Assembly: GCA_015493675.1 (NCBI GenBank)
Contig: WGCR01000645.1
Location: forward strand, 1 to 13,621
Length of the DNA: 13,621 nucleotides
Reading direction: 5' to 3'
Source of the DNA: Anaerolineae bacterium
GTDB lineage: Bacteria > Chloroflexota > Anaerolineae > J102
In this document: piece after piece, positions 1 to 6,409 of the stretch
Position numbering within the stretch: position 1 is the first letter of the stretch
Layout of the letters: the number at the start of each line of letters is the position of its first letter
The notes under the pieces: model-generated
Database searches by the model: none
Seen by the model: only the letters and a program-made list of their open reading frames with translations
What the model was told of the DNA's origin: nothing
Position numbers and translations under genes: made by a program

Positions 1-1
1 G

Positions 2-829
2 AACCCTGATGAGGTCGTTGCGATCGGCGCGGCCATCCAGGCAGGCGTGCTGGCCGGTGAGGTCAAGGACGTGCTGCTGCTGGATGTGACGCCGCTGAGC
101 CTGGGCGTCGAAACCCTGGGCGGAGTGATGACGGTGCTCATCCCCCGCAACACCACTATCCCCACCCGCAAGACCGAGATTTTCAGCACTGCTGAAGACA
201 ACCAGACGGCGGTGGATATCAATGTGTTGCAGGGCGAACGCCCGCTGGCAAAAGATAACAAACTGCTGGGCACCTTCCGCCTGGACGGCATTCCGCCTGC
301 GCCGCGCGGCGTCCCGCAGGTCGAAGTCACTTTCGACATCGACGCCAACGGCATCCTGCATGTGACGGCCAAAGACAAGGCGTCGGGCAAGGAAACCGGC
401 ATCAAGATCACTGCCACCACCAACCTCAGCGAGGACGAGGTGGAGCAGATGGTGCGGGAAGCCAAGTCGCACGAGGCCGAGGATGAGGCCCGCAAGCAGC
501 TCATCGACGCCCGCAACACGGCCGATAGCACGGTGTACGCCACCGAAAAGATGCTGAAGGAACTGGGCGACAAAGTTCCCGTCACCGAAAAAGGCCAGAT
601 CGAGAACCTGATCAACGAGCTGAAGCAGGCCATGGAAGGCGACGATGCGGCCCATATCCGCAGCCTGACCGAGCAACTGCAACAGGCCAGCCACGCGCTG
701 AGCCAGCAGCTCTACAGCCAGCAGGCCGCAGGCCCCACGCCGGGCGCTGACGGCGGCGCGGCAGGCCCCGAACCTGGCCCGGCCGGCGGCGATGAAGAGG
801 TCGTCGAAGGCGACTTCCGGGAAGTCTAA
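2..829 (+). CDS. dnaK: Molecular chaperone DnaK (Hsp70), C-terminal part, 5' end outside the window
   Basis: The reading frame is open from base 2, so the GTG at 47 is an internal valine and not the start. The 275 visible residues begin with NPDEVVAIGAAIQAG, the end of the ATPase domain. The interdomain linker DVLLLDVTPLSLG follows at about residues 22-34 of the visible part, then the beta-sandwich substrate-binding domain and the helical lid. The protein ends in a Gly/Pro/Ala-rich disordered tail and the acidic EEVVEGDFREV, the usual C-terminal anchor of bacterial DnaK. In the family, DnaK binds exposed hydrophobic peptides in the cytoplasm in an ATP cycle driven by DnaJ and GrpE, both encoded just downstream. 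A terminator closes the gene at 896-931, so grpE may be expressed separately. Identity is certain; about 365 N-terminal residues are missing. Confidence 0.98.
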   Translation, partial: NPDEVVAIGAAIQAGVLAGEVKDVLLLDVTPLSLGVETLGGVMTVLIPRNTTIPTRKTEIFSTAEDNQTAVDINVLQGERPLAKDNKLLGTFRLDGIPPAPRGVPQVEVTFDIDANGILHVTAKDKASGKETGIKITATTNLSEDEVEQMVREAKSHEAEDEARKQLIDARNTADSTVYATEKMLKELGDKVPVTEKGQIENLINELKQAMEGDDAAHIRSLTEQLQQASHALSQQLYSQQAAGPTPGADGGAAGPEPGPAGGDEEVVEGDFREV

Positions 830-895
830 AACTCTCCGCAGGTCACGTCCCCGCCCTGCTGCGGGCGTGGCCCGCGGTTTCCCAGACCCCACACG

Positions 896-931
896 CGGGC
901 GGGAGTCGCCATGACTTCCGCCCGTTTTTTT
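896..931 (+). terminator. Rho-independent terminator after dnaK
   Basis: A 12-bp stem (896-907 with 913-924, one G-T wobble) closes a 5-nt loop and is followed directly by seven T (925-931). Both arms are GC-rich. It lies 66 nt after the dnaK stop. A smaller hairpin (cgccc/gggcg, near 852-867) precedes it. This separates dnaK transcription from grpE-dnaJ unless it is read through. Confidence 0.9.
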
Positions 932-994
932 GTAATGCGTGAAGCGCGAAGATATGATTTGCTAACGATGATACGCTTTGCGCTCACGCATTAC
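932..994. repeat. Imperfect inverted repeat between dnaK and grpE
   Basis: The arm gtaatgcgtgaagcgc (932-947) is mirrored by gcgctcacgcattac (980-994). Fifteen pairs match, with one extra A in the left arm, around a 32-nt spacer. It starts one base after the T-tract of the dnaK terminator, so it is not the terminator itself. The arms have a weak 7-nt periodicity like the heptamer repeats elsewhere in the window. It may be a dispersed palindromic element or the leader structure of grpE. No convincing -10/-35 pair was found in 932-1045; TTGCGC at 978 with AAATAG at 1001 is the best and is poor. Confidence 0.7.
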
Positions 995-1045
995 GTCACA
1001 AAATAGACACACCAACGATCATCGTCAATCTACCTCACAGCAATC

Positions 1046-1693
1046 ATGTCACCCTTCGATCCTTACCGTCGCAACCCCCTCGATCCTCGCGCCAATCCCA
1101 CCATCATCCGGCGGAGCAGGCCCGTCAAGCGCATCAAGGTGCGCCGGGCAGGAGACCCCGCCCGAGAAGAAGCGCCTGTGCCGGAAATCCCAAAAGAGGA
1201 CGAACAACCAGCTATGAATCAAAAAGAAGAACGCCCCCAATCCATTTCCACTGATCAAATCGATCAGCAGCAGGATATCAACTGGCAGGAGCAATACGCC
1301 CGCCTGCAGGCTGATCTTGAAAATACAAAAAAACGCATCGAAAAACGTCATGCCCAATACAGCGACGACTTACGCGTCCGCATGTTGCAGGACTTTCTGC
1401 CCCTGGCCGACCATCTGGAAGCGGCTCTGGCTCATAGCGCCGAAGGCGAAAGCAATGACGGCCTGCGCCAGGGTGTGGAGCTGACGCTCAAATCATTTCT
1501 GGACACCCTGAGCAAGTACGGCGTGCAGGTCATCGACCCCGCGGGCGAGGAATTCAATCCCGAGCTGCATGAGGCCGTGGGCGTCATCGATGCCCCCGAA
1601 ATCCCCAGCGGGCATGTGGCAAAAGTCATGCAGCGGGGATATACTATCGATGGCCGGGTCATCCGCCCCGCCCGCGTGTTGGTGGCGGCGTAA
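1046..1693 (+). CDS. grpE: Nucleotide exchange factor GrpE
   Basis: A 215-residue protein that in this family releases ADP from DnaK. The family core is clear: a long dimerisation helix from about residue 80 (YARLQADLENTKKRIEKR), the four-helix-bundle segment around LQDFLPLADHLEAAL, and the C-terminal beta-wing ending GYTIDGRVIRPARVLVAA. The first 56 residues are low in complexity, rich in Pro and Arg (RRNPLDPR, IIRRSRPVKRIKVRR), and then acidic. GrpE N-termini are variable, so the start is uncertain. ATG 1046 gives the longest form but has no Shine-Dalgarno. ATG 1214 (MNQKEERPQ) has agagga about 13 nt upstream and would give a 159-aa form. GC-rich third positions between 1046 and 1213 favour the longer one. 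It is probably cotranscribed with dnaJ, 108 nt downstream. Confidence 0.93.
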   Translation: MSPFDPYRRNPLDPRANPTIIRRSRPVKRIKVRRAGDPAREEAPVPEIPKEDEQPAMNQKEERPQSISTDQIDQQQDINWQEQYARLQADLENTKKRIEKRHAQYSDDLRVRMLQDFLPLADHLEAALAHSAEGESNDGLRQGVELTLKSFLDTLSKYGVQVIDPAGEEFNPELHEAVGVIDAPEIPSGHVAKVMQRGYTIDGRVIRPARVLVAA

Positions 1694-1789
1694 GATCGAT
1701 GATCAATGACGAATGATTAAAGACGCTACCACCCCGGCGATCCCAGTCATCCTTCCCTTTCATCATCAATCTTCAATCATTAACCTTCA
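1694..1789. repeat. Opposed heptamer tracts between grpE and dnaJ
   Basis: Directly after the grpE stop the sequence reads in 7-nt units that begin with ga (gatcgat, gatcaat, gacgaat, gattaaa, gacgcta; 1694-1728). A second tract in the opposite sense lies at 1762-1789 (atcatca, atcttca, atcatta, accttca). The tracts share the complementary core aatgatt/aatcatt and could form a weak hairpin around a C-rich spacer. The arrangement resembles the short tandemly repeated heptanucleotides (STRR) described in cyanobacteria. The phase is visible by eye, but the copies are degenerate. Confidence 0.65.
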
Positions 1790-1793
1790 CCGT

Positions 1794-1799
1794 GAGGTG
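1794..1799 (+). promoter_or_regulatory. Shine-Dalgarno of dnaJ
   Basis: GAGGTG, just before ATG 1802, matches the anti-Shine-Dalgarno complement (AAGGAGGTGATC) over six bases and fixes the dnaJ start. It is the clearest ribosome binding site in the window; most other starts here have little or none. Confidence 0.75.
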
Positions 1800-1801
1800 T
1801 T

Positions 1802-2806
1802 ATGGACTACAAAGACTATTACAAAATTCTCGGCGTGACCAAGACGGCCACCGAGAAAGAGATAAAAAAAGCATACCGCAAATTGGCCCGTCAATATCAC
1901 CCTGACGCCAATCCCAACGATCCCAAGGCCGAGGAGAAGTTCAAAGAGATCAACGAGGCCTACGAAGTGCTTTCCGATCCCGAAAAACGCAAGAAGTATG
2001 ACCAGTTCGGCGCTCAATGGAAGAATTTCACCGGCGCCGGGGGCCGCCCGGAGGATTTTTGGCAGCAGTACGGCGCCGGGACTCGCGGCGCCGGCGCTCC
2101 GGGAGCGGGCGGCTATCGCACCGTCTCGCCTGAGGAGTTCGAGCAGATGTTTGGCGGCGGCGGTTTCTCAGATTTCTTCGAGACCCTGTTTGGCATGAGA
2201 GGCGGCGGCAGGAGCCGGGCTTCGGGCGCGGGCTTCGATGATTTCGGCTTCGGCGGCGCCCGCACCTCCGGCGCTTATGCTCGCCCCGCCCGCGGTCGCG
2301 ATATCGAGCACCCCGTGACCATTACCCTGGAAGAGGCTTACCGGGGCTCCTCTCGCACGCTGCAACTGGATGGCGAACGCATCGAGGTGAAAATCCCCAG
2401 AGGCGTCAAAACTGGCTCGCGGGTGCGGGTGGCAGGCAAGGGCGAACCGGGCCGCAACGGCGGCGCACCGGGCGATCTTTATCTCAAGATCACCGTGGCT
2501 CCCCATGCCCAATTTCAGCGAGAGGGCGACAACCTGCGGCTGAAGCTGCCCGTAGACCTGTACACGATGATCCTGGGCGGCGAGGTGCAGGTTCCCACCC
2601 TGGATCGGCCCCTCATCCTGAATATCCCGCCCGAGACCGACAACGGCAAGGTTTTCCGGCTGCGGGGCAAGGGCATGCCCAATGTCAAAAAGCCCGACCA
2701 GCACGGCGATCTCTACGTCGAGGTGGTGGCCAGGCTGCCCAAGAACCTGACGGAGCGAGAAAAAGAGCTGTTCCGACAACTGCGGGCCTTACGAACGAAC
2801 GCCTGA
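1802..2806 (+). CDS. DnaJ-family co-chaperone without zinc finger (class B, CbpA-like)
   Basis: A 334-residue Hsp40. In the family it delivers unfolded clients to DnaK and stimulates its ATPase. The J domain spans residues 1-70, with the HPD catalytic motif at 33-35 and the usual KYDQFG end. A Gly/Phe-rich linker follows at about 75-150 (GGGGFSDFFETLFG). Two beta-sandwich client-binding domains follow from about residue 160 (RDIEHPVTITLEEAYRGSSR) to the end. There is no CxxCxGxG zinc domain, so this is a class B protein like CbpA and not canonical DnaJ. The 7-nt spacing of GAGGTG to ATG 1802 supports the start. It follows grpE by 108 nt and is probably cotranscribed with it. The gene may be annotated dnaJ or cbpA, so no symbol is given. 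Confidence 0.95.
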   Translation: MDYKDYYKILGVTKTATEKEIKKAYRKLARQYHPDANPNDPKAEEKFKEINEAYEVLSDPEKRKKYDQFGAQWKNFTGAGGRPEDFWQQYGAGTRGAGAPGAGGYRTVSPEEFEQMFGGGGFSDFFETLFGMRGGGRSRASGAGFDDFGFGGARTSGAYARPARGRDIEHPVTITLEEAYRGSSRTLQLDGERIEVKIPRGVKTGSRVRVAGKGEPGRNGGAPGDLYLKITVAPHAQFQREGDNLRLKLPVDLYTMILGGEVQVPTLDRPLILNIPPETDNGKVFRLRGKGMPNVKKPDQHGDLYVEVVARLPKNLTEREKELFRQLRALRTNA

Positions 2807-2818
2807 TAAAAGACAATG

Positions 2819-2827
2819 TGCTATAAT
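2819..2827 (+). promoter_or_regulatory. Extended -10 promoter upstream of secA
   Basis: TG-C-TATAAT is a perfect extended -10 (TGnTATAAT) 13 nt after the dnaJ stop. No good -35 lies 16-18 nt upstream, which extended -10 promoters tolerate. Transcription would begin near 2834 and give a leader of about 190 nt before secA ATG 3028. The leader contains hairpins at 2847-2860 (gagaa/ttctc, GAAA loop), 2885-2904 (cgatgg/ccatcg) and the heptamer palindrome. Confidence 0.6.
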
Positions 2828-2907
2828 GAAGCGTTAGCGTTTTTTGGAGAAGAAATTCTCGCATAGCATAATGCGCTATCCAGACGATGGTGACGCCGCC
2901 ATCGCCA

Positions 2908-2981
2908 CAAACGTCATGCGTCAAACGTCAATGAAACGTGGCATCCAATGACGTTTGGCGCTTGTTATTTGGCGTTCTGTT
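2908..2981. repeat. Opposed heptamer tracts forming a palindrome in the secA leader
   Basis: The left tract (2908-2935) reads caaacgt, catgcgt, caaacgt, caatgaa. The right tract (2947-2981) reads aatgacg, tttggcg, cttgtta, tttggcg, ttctgtt. They are mirror images: 2918-2933 pairs with 2946-2961 over 16 bp with two mismatches and a 12-nt loop. The palindrome overlaps an apparent upstream extension of the secA frame (from GTG 2938), which is therefore not believed to be coding. Confidence 0.75.
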
Positions 2982-3027
2982 CAGATCGACATATCAACTC
3001 CATCAGGAAACTCCCGAAGCAACCGCT

Positions 3028-6000
3028 ATGTTCAAGAACTTACTGAAAAAAGTCGTTGGCGATCCCAGCGAGAAAATGATTAAACAAATCCGGCCGTTGG
3101 TGGATGAAATCAATGCGCTGGAGCCCGAGATCAAACAGCTCAGCGATGAAGCGCTGCGAGCCCAGACGGACATCTTCCGGGAAAAAATCGGGCAGGAGAC
3201 GGCGCCCCTGCGCCAGGAGCTGGATGATCTGCAAAAGGAGCTGGAAGCAGCCGAGGATCCCAGTGACATCGATCGCATCAAACGCCGAATTGAGCGCACC
3301 GATGAGGACCTGCGCCAGTTGGAAGAGGATATCCTCATGGAAATCCTGCCCCGGGCCTTCGCAGTGGTGCGGGAGGCCGCGGTGCGGACGCTGGGCATGC
3401 GGCACTATGACGTGCAGCTCATCGGCGGCATCGTATTGCACAAGGGCAAGATCGCCGAGATGAAGACCGGTGAAGGCAAGACGCTGGTCGCCACGCTGCC
3501 GTTATATCTCAATGCGCTCACAGGCCGGGGTGTGCATCTGGTCACGCCCAACGATTATCTGTCCAAGTATGGCGTGCAGTGGATGGGGCCGGTGTATCAT
3601 TTTCTGGGAGTCAGCGCCGCAGTCATCCAGAGCGGGGCCGGAAATCCCGATCAGGGCTCTTTTATCTACGATCCCGAATACCCCAATGACGATGATCGTT
3701 TTCGCAACCTGCGGCCCATCACCCGGCGCGAGGCTTATCGGGCGGATATCACCTATGGCACCAACAACGAGTTCGGATTCGATTATCTGCGCGACAACAT
3801 GGTCACCGATATTCACCAGATGTCGCAGCGGCCTCTGAATTTCGCCATCATCGACGAAATCGATAACATCCTCATTGACGAGGCCCGCACGCCGTTGATC
3901 ATCTCGGGCCCGGCGCAGGAATCCAGCGAACTCTATCGCCGTTTCGCCCAGCTTGTCCCCCGCCTGGTTCCGCAGGAGGAAGAAGATGGCCCGGGCGATT
4001 ATACGCTGGACGAGAAAGACCGCGTGGTCACGCTTACCGAGGATGGCCTGCGCAAGATTGAAAACTGGCTGGGCATCCCCGAAGATAAAACTCTGTATGA
4101 TCCCGAGTACGCGGAAATGGCGCCTTATCTGGATAACGCTCTGCGGGCCCAGGTGTTGTTCAAACGCGACAAGGATTACATCGTCAAAGATGGCGAGATC
4201 ATCATCGTGGATGAATTCACCGGCCGTTTGATGCATGGCCGTCGCTATTCCGAGGGCCTGCATCAGGCCATCGAGGCCAAGGAAGGGGTGAAGGTGCGTC
4301 GCGAGAACCTGACCATGGCCACCATCACCTTCCAGAATTTCTTCCGCATGTATCGCAAGCTGGCCGGTATGACCGGTACAGCAGCCACGGAGCAGGAGGA
4401 ATTCCATCGCATCTACAACCTGGATGTGGTGGTCATCCCCACCAATGTGCCGGTGCAGCGCATCGATCATCCCGACATGGTGTTCAAATCGCAGCGGGCC
4501 AAATTCAAGGCTGTGCTAGAGGAGATCGAACGGGCGCACAAGAATGGACAGCCGTTGTTGCTGGGCACCAGCGCCATCGAGACATCCGAGTACATCGCCA
4601 CGTTGCTGCGCCGCCGCGGCATCCCGCACGAGGTGCTGAACGCCAAGAATCACGAGCGCGAGGCGGTGATCATCGCCCAGGCCGGGCGCCCGGGCGCAGT
4701 GACCATCGCCACCAACATGGCCGGTCGCGGCGTCGACATCCTGCTGGGCGGCAATGCCGAAAATCTGGCCCGCGAGGACCTGCGCAAGCAGGGCTACGAG
4801 CTCAACGAAATCTCCGAGGCTGACTGGACTGATGTGGTGGATATGCTGCGCAAGGGCCAGGATCCGACCGAAAAGATCGATGCGCCCTGGGTGAAAGTGC
4901 TGAAAGAGCGCTGGGAACAGACCAAGCGAGACGCAGCCAGGGTGCGTGAACTGGGCGGACTGTATGTCATTGGCACTGAGCGCCACGAAGCCCGCCGCAT
5001 CGACAATCAGTTGCGCGGCCGCGCCGGGCGCCAGGGCGATCCCGGTCAATCTCGCTTCTATCTGTCGCTGGAAGATGATCTGATGCGACGGTTTGGCGGC
5101 AGTTCGCTGTCAAAGATCATGGATCGGCTGGGGGTGGAAGAGGATATGCCCCTGGAGGCGGGCATGGTCAGCAAGGCCATCGAACAGGCCCAGACCCGGG
5201 TCGAGGGCTACAATTTTGACATGCGTAAACACGTCCTCGAATATGACGACGTGGTGAACAAGCAGCGTGAAGTGATTTATGACCAGCGCCGCAAGGTGCT
5301 CTCCGAGCCCAATCTCAAACCCACCATTTTGCGCATGGTCAACAGTTATCTGCAAAAGCTGGTGGACCGATACACATCGGCCAAGTATGCGGAGGATTGG
5401 GACCTGAAATCGCTGCATCAGGCAGTGCTGCGCGTGATGCCGCTGCCCGCCAGCGAGACGGTGGAAGTCTGGACGGGGCTCAGCCGCGAGGAATTGGTGG
5501 AACGGCTGCAAGAGATTGCCGCAACCAATTATGAAGCCAAAGAACAGCGGCTGGGCAACGAGGATATGCGCCGTATCGAGCGCCTGCTCATGATCCAGTC
5601 CATCGACAAACGTTGGGTGCGTCATCTGACAGACCTGGATATCCTGCGCGAGGGCATCGGCCTGCAGGCGGTGGCTCAACAGGACCCGCTTGTCGCCTAC
5701 AAACGCGAAGCGTTTGACATGTTCGCCGATCTGATGGAACAAATCCAGGAAGATGTCGTGACGCAGATTTATCTGGTGGAACTGGTGCGCGAGCAGCAAC
5801 GGGCGCCGGTTCAGGCGGTGCATCCCAGCAGCGGCGGCAATGGCGGCAGGCCCGCGCCGCAACGTCGACAAGGCCCGAAATTGGGTCGCAACGATCCCTG
5901 CTGGTGCGGCAGCGGCAAAAAATACAAAGATTGTCACATGAAGAGCGATCTGGCGGGCAATCAAACGCCGCCTGCGCCCAGGCAACCGGTTGCGGCAGGG

Positions 6001-6063
6001 GGAGCCCCTCCCCGCAGCGGCCGCCGCAAGCCCAAAAAACGTAAATCGAAGAAACGCCGTTAG
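3028..6063 (+). CDS. secA: Preprotein translocase ATPase SecA
   Basis: A 1011-residue motor that in the family drives unfolded preproteins through SecYEG at the cytoplasmic face of the membrane. ATG 3028 gives the standard N-terminus MFKNLLKKVVGD; an upstream GTG at 2938 only adds repeat-encoded residues. Walker A MKTGEGKT lies at 145-152, the DEAD-like DEID at 276-279, ATNMAGRGVD at 561-570, and GTERHEARRIDNQLRGRAGRQGD from 649. The SEC-C zinc motif is C958, C960, C969, H970. Length exceeds E. coli SecA (901) because of a charged helical insertion at about 57-100, an acidic insertion at about 203-231, extra sequence around 580-640, and a 41-residue tail after the zinc motif ending in KPKKRKSKKRR. 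GRGVD replaces the usual GRGTD. The gene has its own promoter and terminator, so it is probably monocistronic. Confidence 0.98.
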   Translation: MFKNLLKKVVGDPSEKMIKQIRPLVDEINALEPEIKQLSDEALRAQTDIFREKIGQETAPLRQELDDLQKELEAAEDPSDIDRIKRRIERTDEDLRQLEEDILMEILPRAFAVVREAAVRTLGMRHYDVQLIGGIVLHKGKIAEMKTGEGKTLVATLPLYLNALTGRGVHLVTPNDYLSKYGVQWMGPVYHFLGVSAAVIQSGAGNPDQGSFIYDPEYPNDDDRFRNLRPITRREAYRADITYGTNNEFGFDYLRDNMVTDIHQMSQRPLNFAIIDEIDNILIDEARTPLIISGPAQESSELYRRFAQLVPRLVPQEEEDGPGDYTLDEKDRVVTLTEDGLRKIENWLGIPEDKTLYDPEYAEMAPYLDNALRAQVLFKRDKDYIVKDGEIIIVDEFTGRLMHGRRYSEGLHQAIEAKEGVKVRRENLTMATITFQNFFRMYRKLAGMTGTAATEQEEFHRIYNLDVVVIPTNVPVQRIDHPDMVFKSQRAKFKAVLEEIERAHKNGQPLLLGTSAIETSEYIATLLRRRGIPHEVLNAKNHEREAVIIAQAGRPGAVTIATNMAGRGVDILLGGNAENLAREDLRKQGYELNEISEADWTDVVDMLRKGQDPTEKIDAPWVKVLKERWEQTKRDAARVRELGGLYVIGTERHEARRIDNQLRGRAGRQGDPGQSRFYLSLEDDLMRRFGGSSLSKIMDRLGVEEDMPLEAGMVSKAIEQAQTRVEGYNFDMRKHVLEYDDVVNKQREVIYDQRRKVLSEPNLKPTILRMVNSYLQKLVDRYTSAKYAEDWDLKSLHQAVLRVMPLPASETVEVWTGLSREELVERLQEIAATNYEAKEQRLGNEDMRRIERLLMIQSIDKRWVRHLTDLDILREGIGLQAVAQQDPLVAYKREAFDMFADLMEQIQEDVVTQIYLVELVREQQRAPVQAVHPSSGGNGGRPAPQRRQGPKLGRNDPCWCGSGKKYKDCHMKSDLAGNQTPPAPRQPVAAGGAPPRSGRRKPKKRKSKKRR

Positions 6064-6079
6064 CCGAACGATCGTCTGC

Positions 6080-6114
6080 AAAAGAGCTGCCCCGCACCGG
6101 GTCAGCTCTTTTTT
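6080..6114 (+). terminator. Rho-independent terminator after secA
   Basis: A 10-bp stem aaaagagctg/cagctctttt (6080-6089 with 6103-6112), with a few inner C-G pairs, sits on a run of six T (6109-6114), 16 nt after the secA stop. The A-rich left arm means it could also work, less efficiently, on the other strand. Two more hairpins follow before the next gene: caggag/ctcctg (6121-6143) and cgcca/tggcg (6163-6179). Confidence 0.92.
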
Positions 6115-6158
6115 GTGCGACAGGAGTCGAGAGGGCGCTCCTGCACCTCTTCGTTTCC

Positions 6159-6186
6159 TTTGCGCCATGCCCGCTGGCGTGATAAT
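6159..6186 (+). promoter_or_regulatory. Possible promoter of the membrane-protein cluster
   Basis: GATAAT (6181-6186) resembles a -10 and TTTGCG (6159-6164) is a weak -35 with 16-nt spacing. The start of transcription would fall within a few bases of ATG 6198, giving an almost leaderless message. A small hairpin (6163-6179) overlaps the spacer. The evidence is position plus a partial -10 match only. Confidence 0.3.
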
Positions 6187-6197
6187 CTTATAGTGAG

Positions 6198-6389
6198 ATG
6201 AAACAGAAGCGCGACCTCCCCCTATCCATCCTGGTGGAGACTTATCGTCCGCTGGCGCTTTTCGCGGGAGAGCTGCTGTTGGCGGCGGCGCCCTTTCTCC
6301 CCGGCGTCACTCGGACCTGGGCGCAGCAGTTGATGCGCCTGGATGAAGCGCGACCTCGCCCGTTCGATGATCCCACTCCCGACCCCTGA
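6198..6389 (+). CDS. Small protein of unknown function (63 aa)
   Basis: I do not recognise a family. The protein starts basic (MKQKRDLPL), has a hydrophobic stretch at about residues 17-34 (LALFAGELLLAAAPFLPG) that is short for a transmembrane helix and could be amphipathic, and ends in an acidic, Pro-rich tail (PRPFDDPTPDP). It is the first gene after the secA terminator and stands 20 nt before the next gene in the same direction, which suggests cotranscription. The only ribosome-site candidate is gtgag directly before ATG. Support for coding is its position, its sensible amino-acid make-up and the lack of a competing frame. I remember similar short proteins beginning with an 'RPLA' motif in Chloroflexota but cannot verify this. 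Confidence 0.55.
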   Translation: MKQKRDLPLSILVETYRPLALFAGELLLAAAPFLPGVTRTWAQQLMRLDEARPRPFDDPTPDP

Positions 6390-6409
6390 AACGCCGATCG
6401 TTTTTCCAG

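Noticed and set aside
47..49. GTG as the start of a 260-aa protein
   Set aside because: The frame is open to base 2 and the preceding residues are conserved DnaK sequence, so this is a truncated dnaK.
830..1045. CIRCE operator (TTAGCACTC-N9-GAGTGCTAA) for heat-shock control
   Set aside because: The sequence was read for both arms and neither is present; the palindrome here has a different sequence.
978..1217. 79-codon plus-strand frame overlapping the grpE start
   Set aside because: It overlaps grpE in another frame, and its composition (Ser/Pro/Gln mix) shows no family feature.
2938..3027. N-terminal extension of SecA from GTG 2938
   Set aside because: The extra 30 codons lie in the heptamer palindrome and do not look like SecA; ATG 3028 gives the standard family N-terminus MFKNLLKK.
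3502..6168. Long open frames of 322, 177 and 352 codons on the minus strand opposite secA
   Set aside because: They are antisense to a certain gene in GC-rich DNA, and their translations have no domain-like pattern (many His, Gln and Arg from reversed codons).
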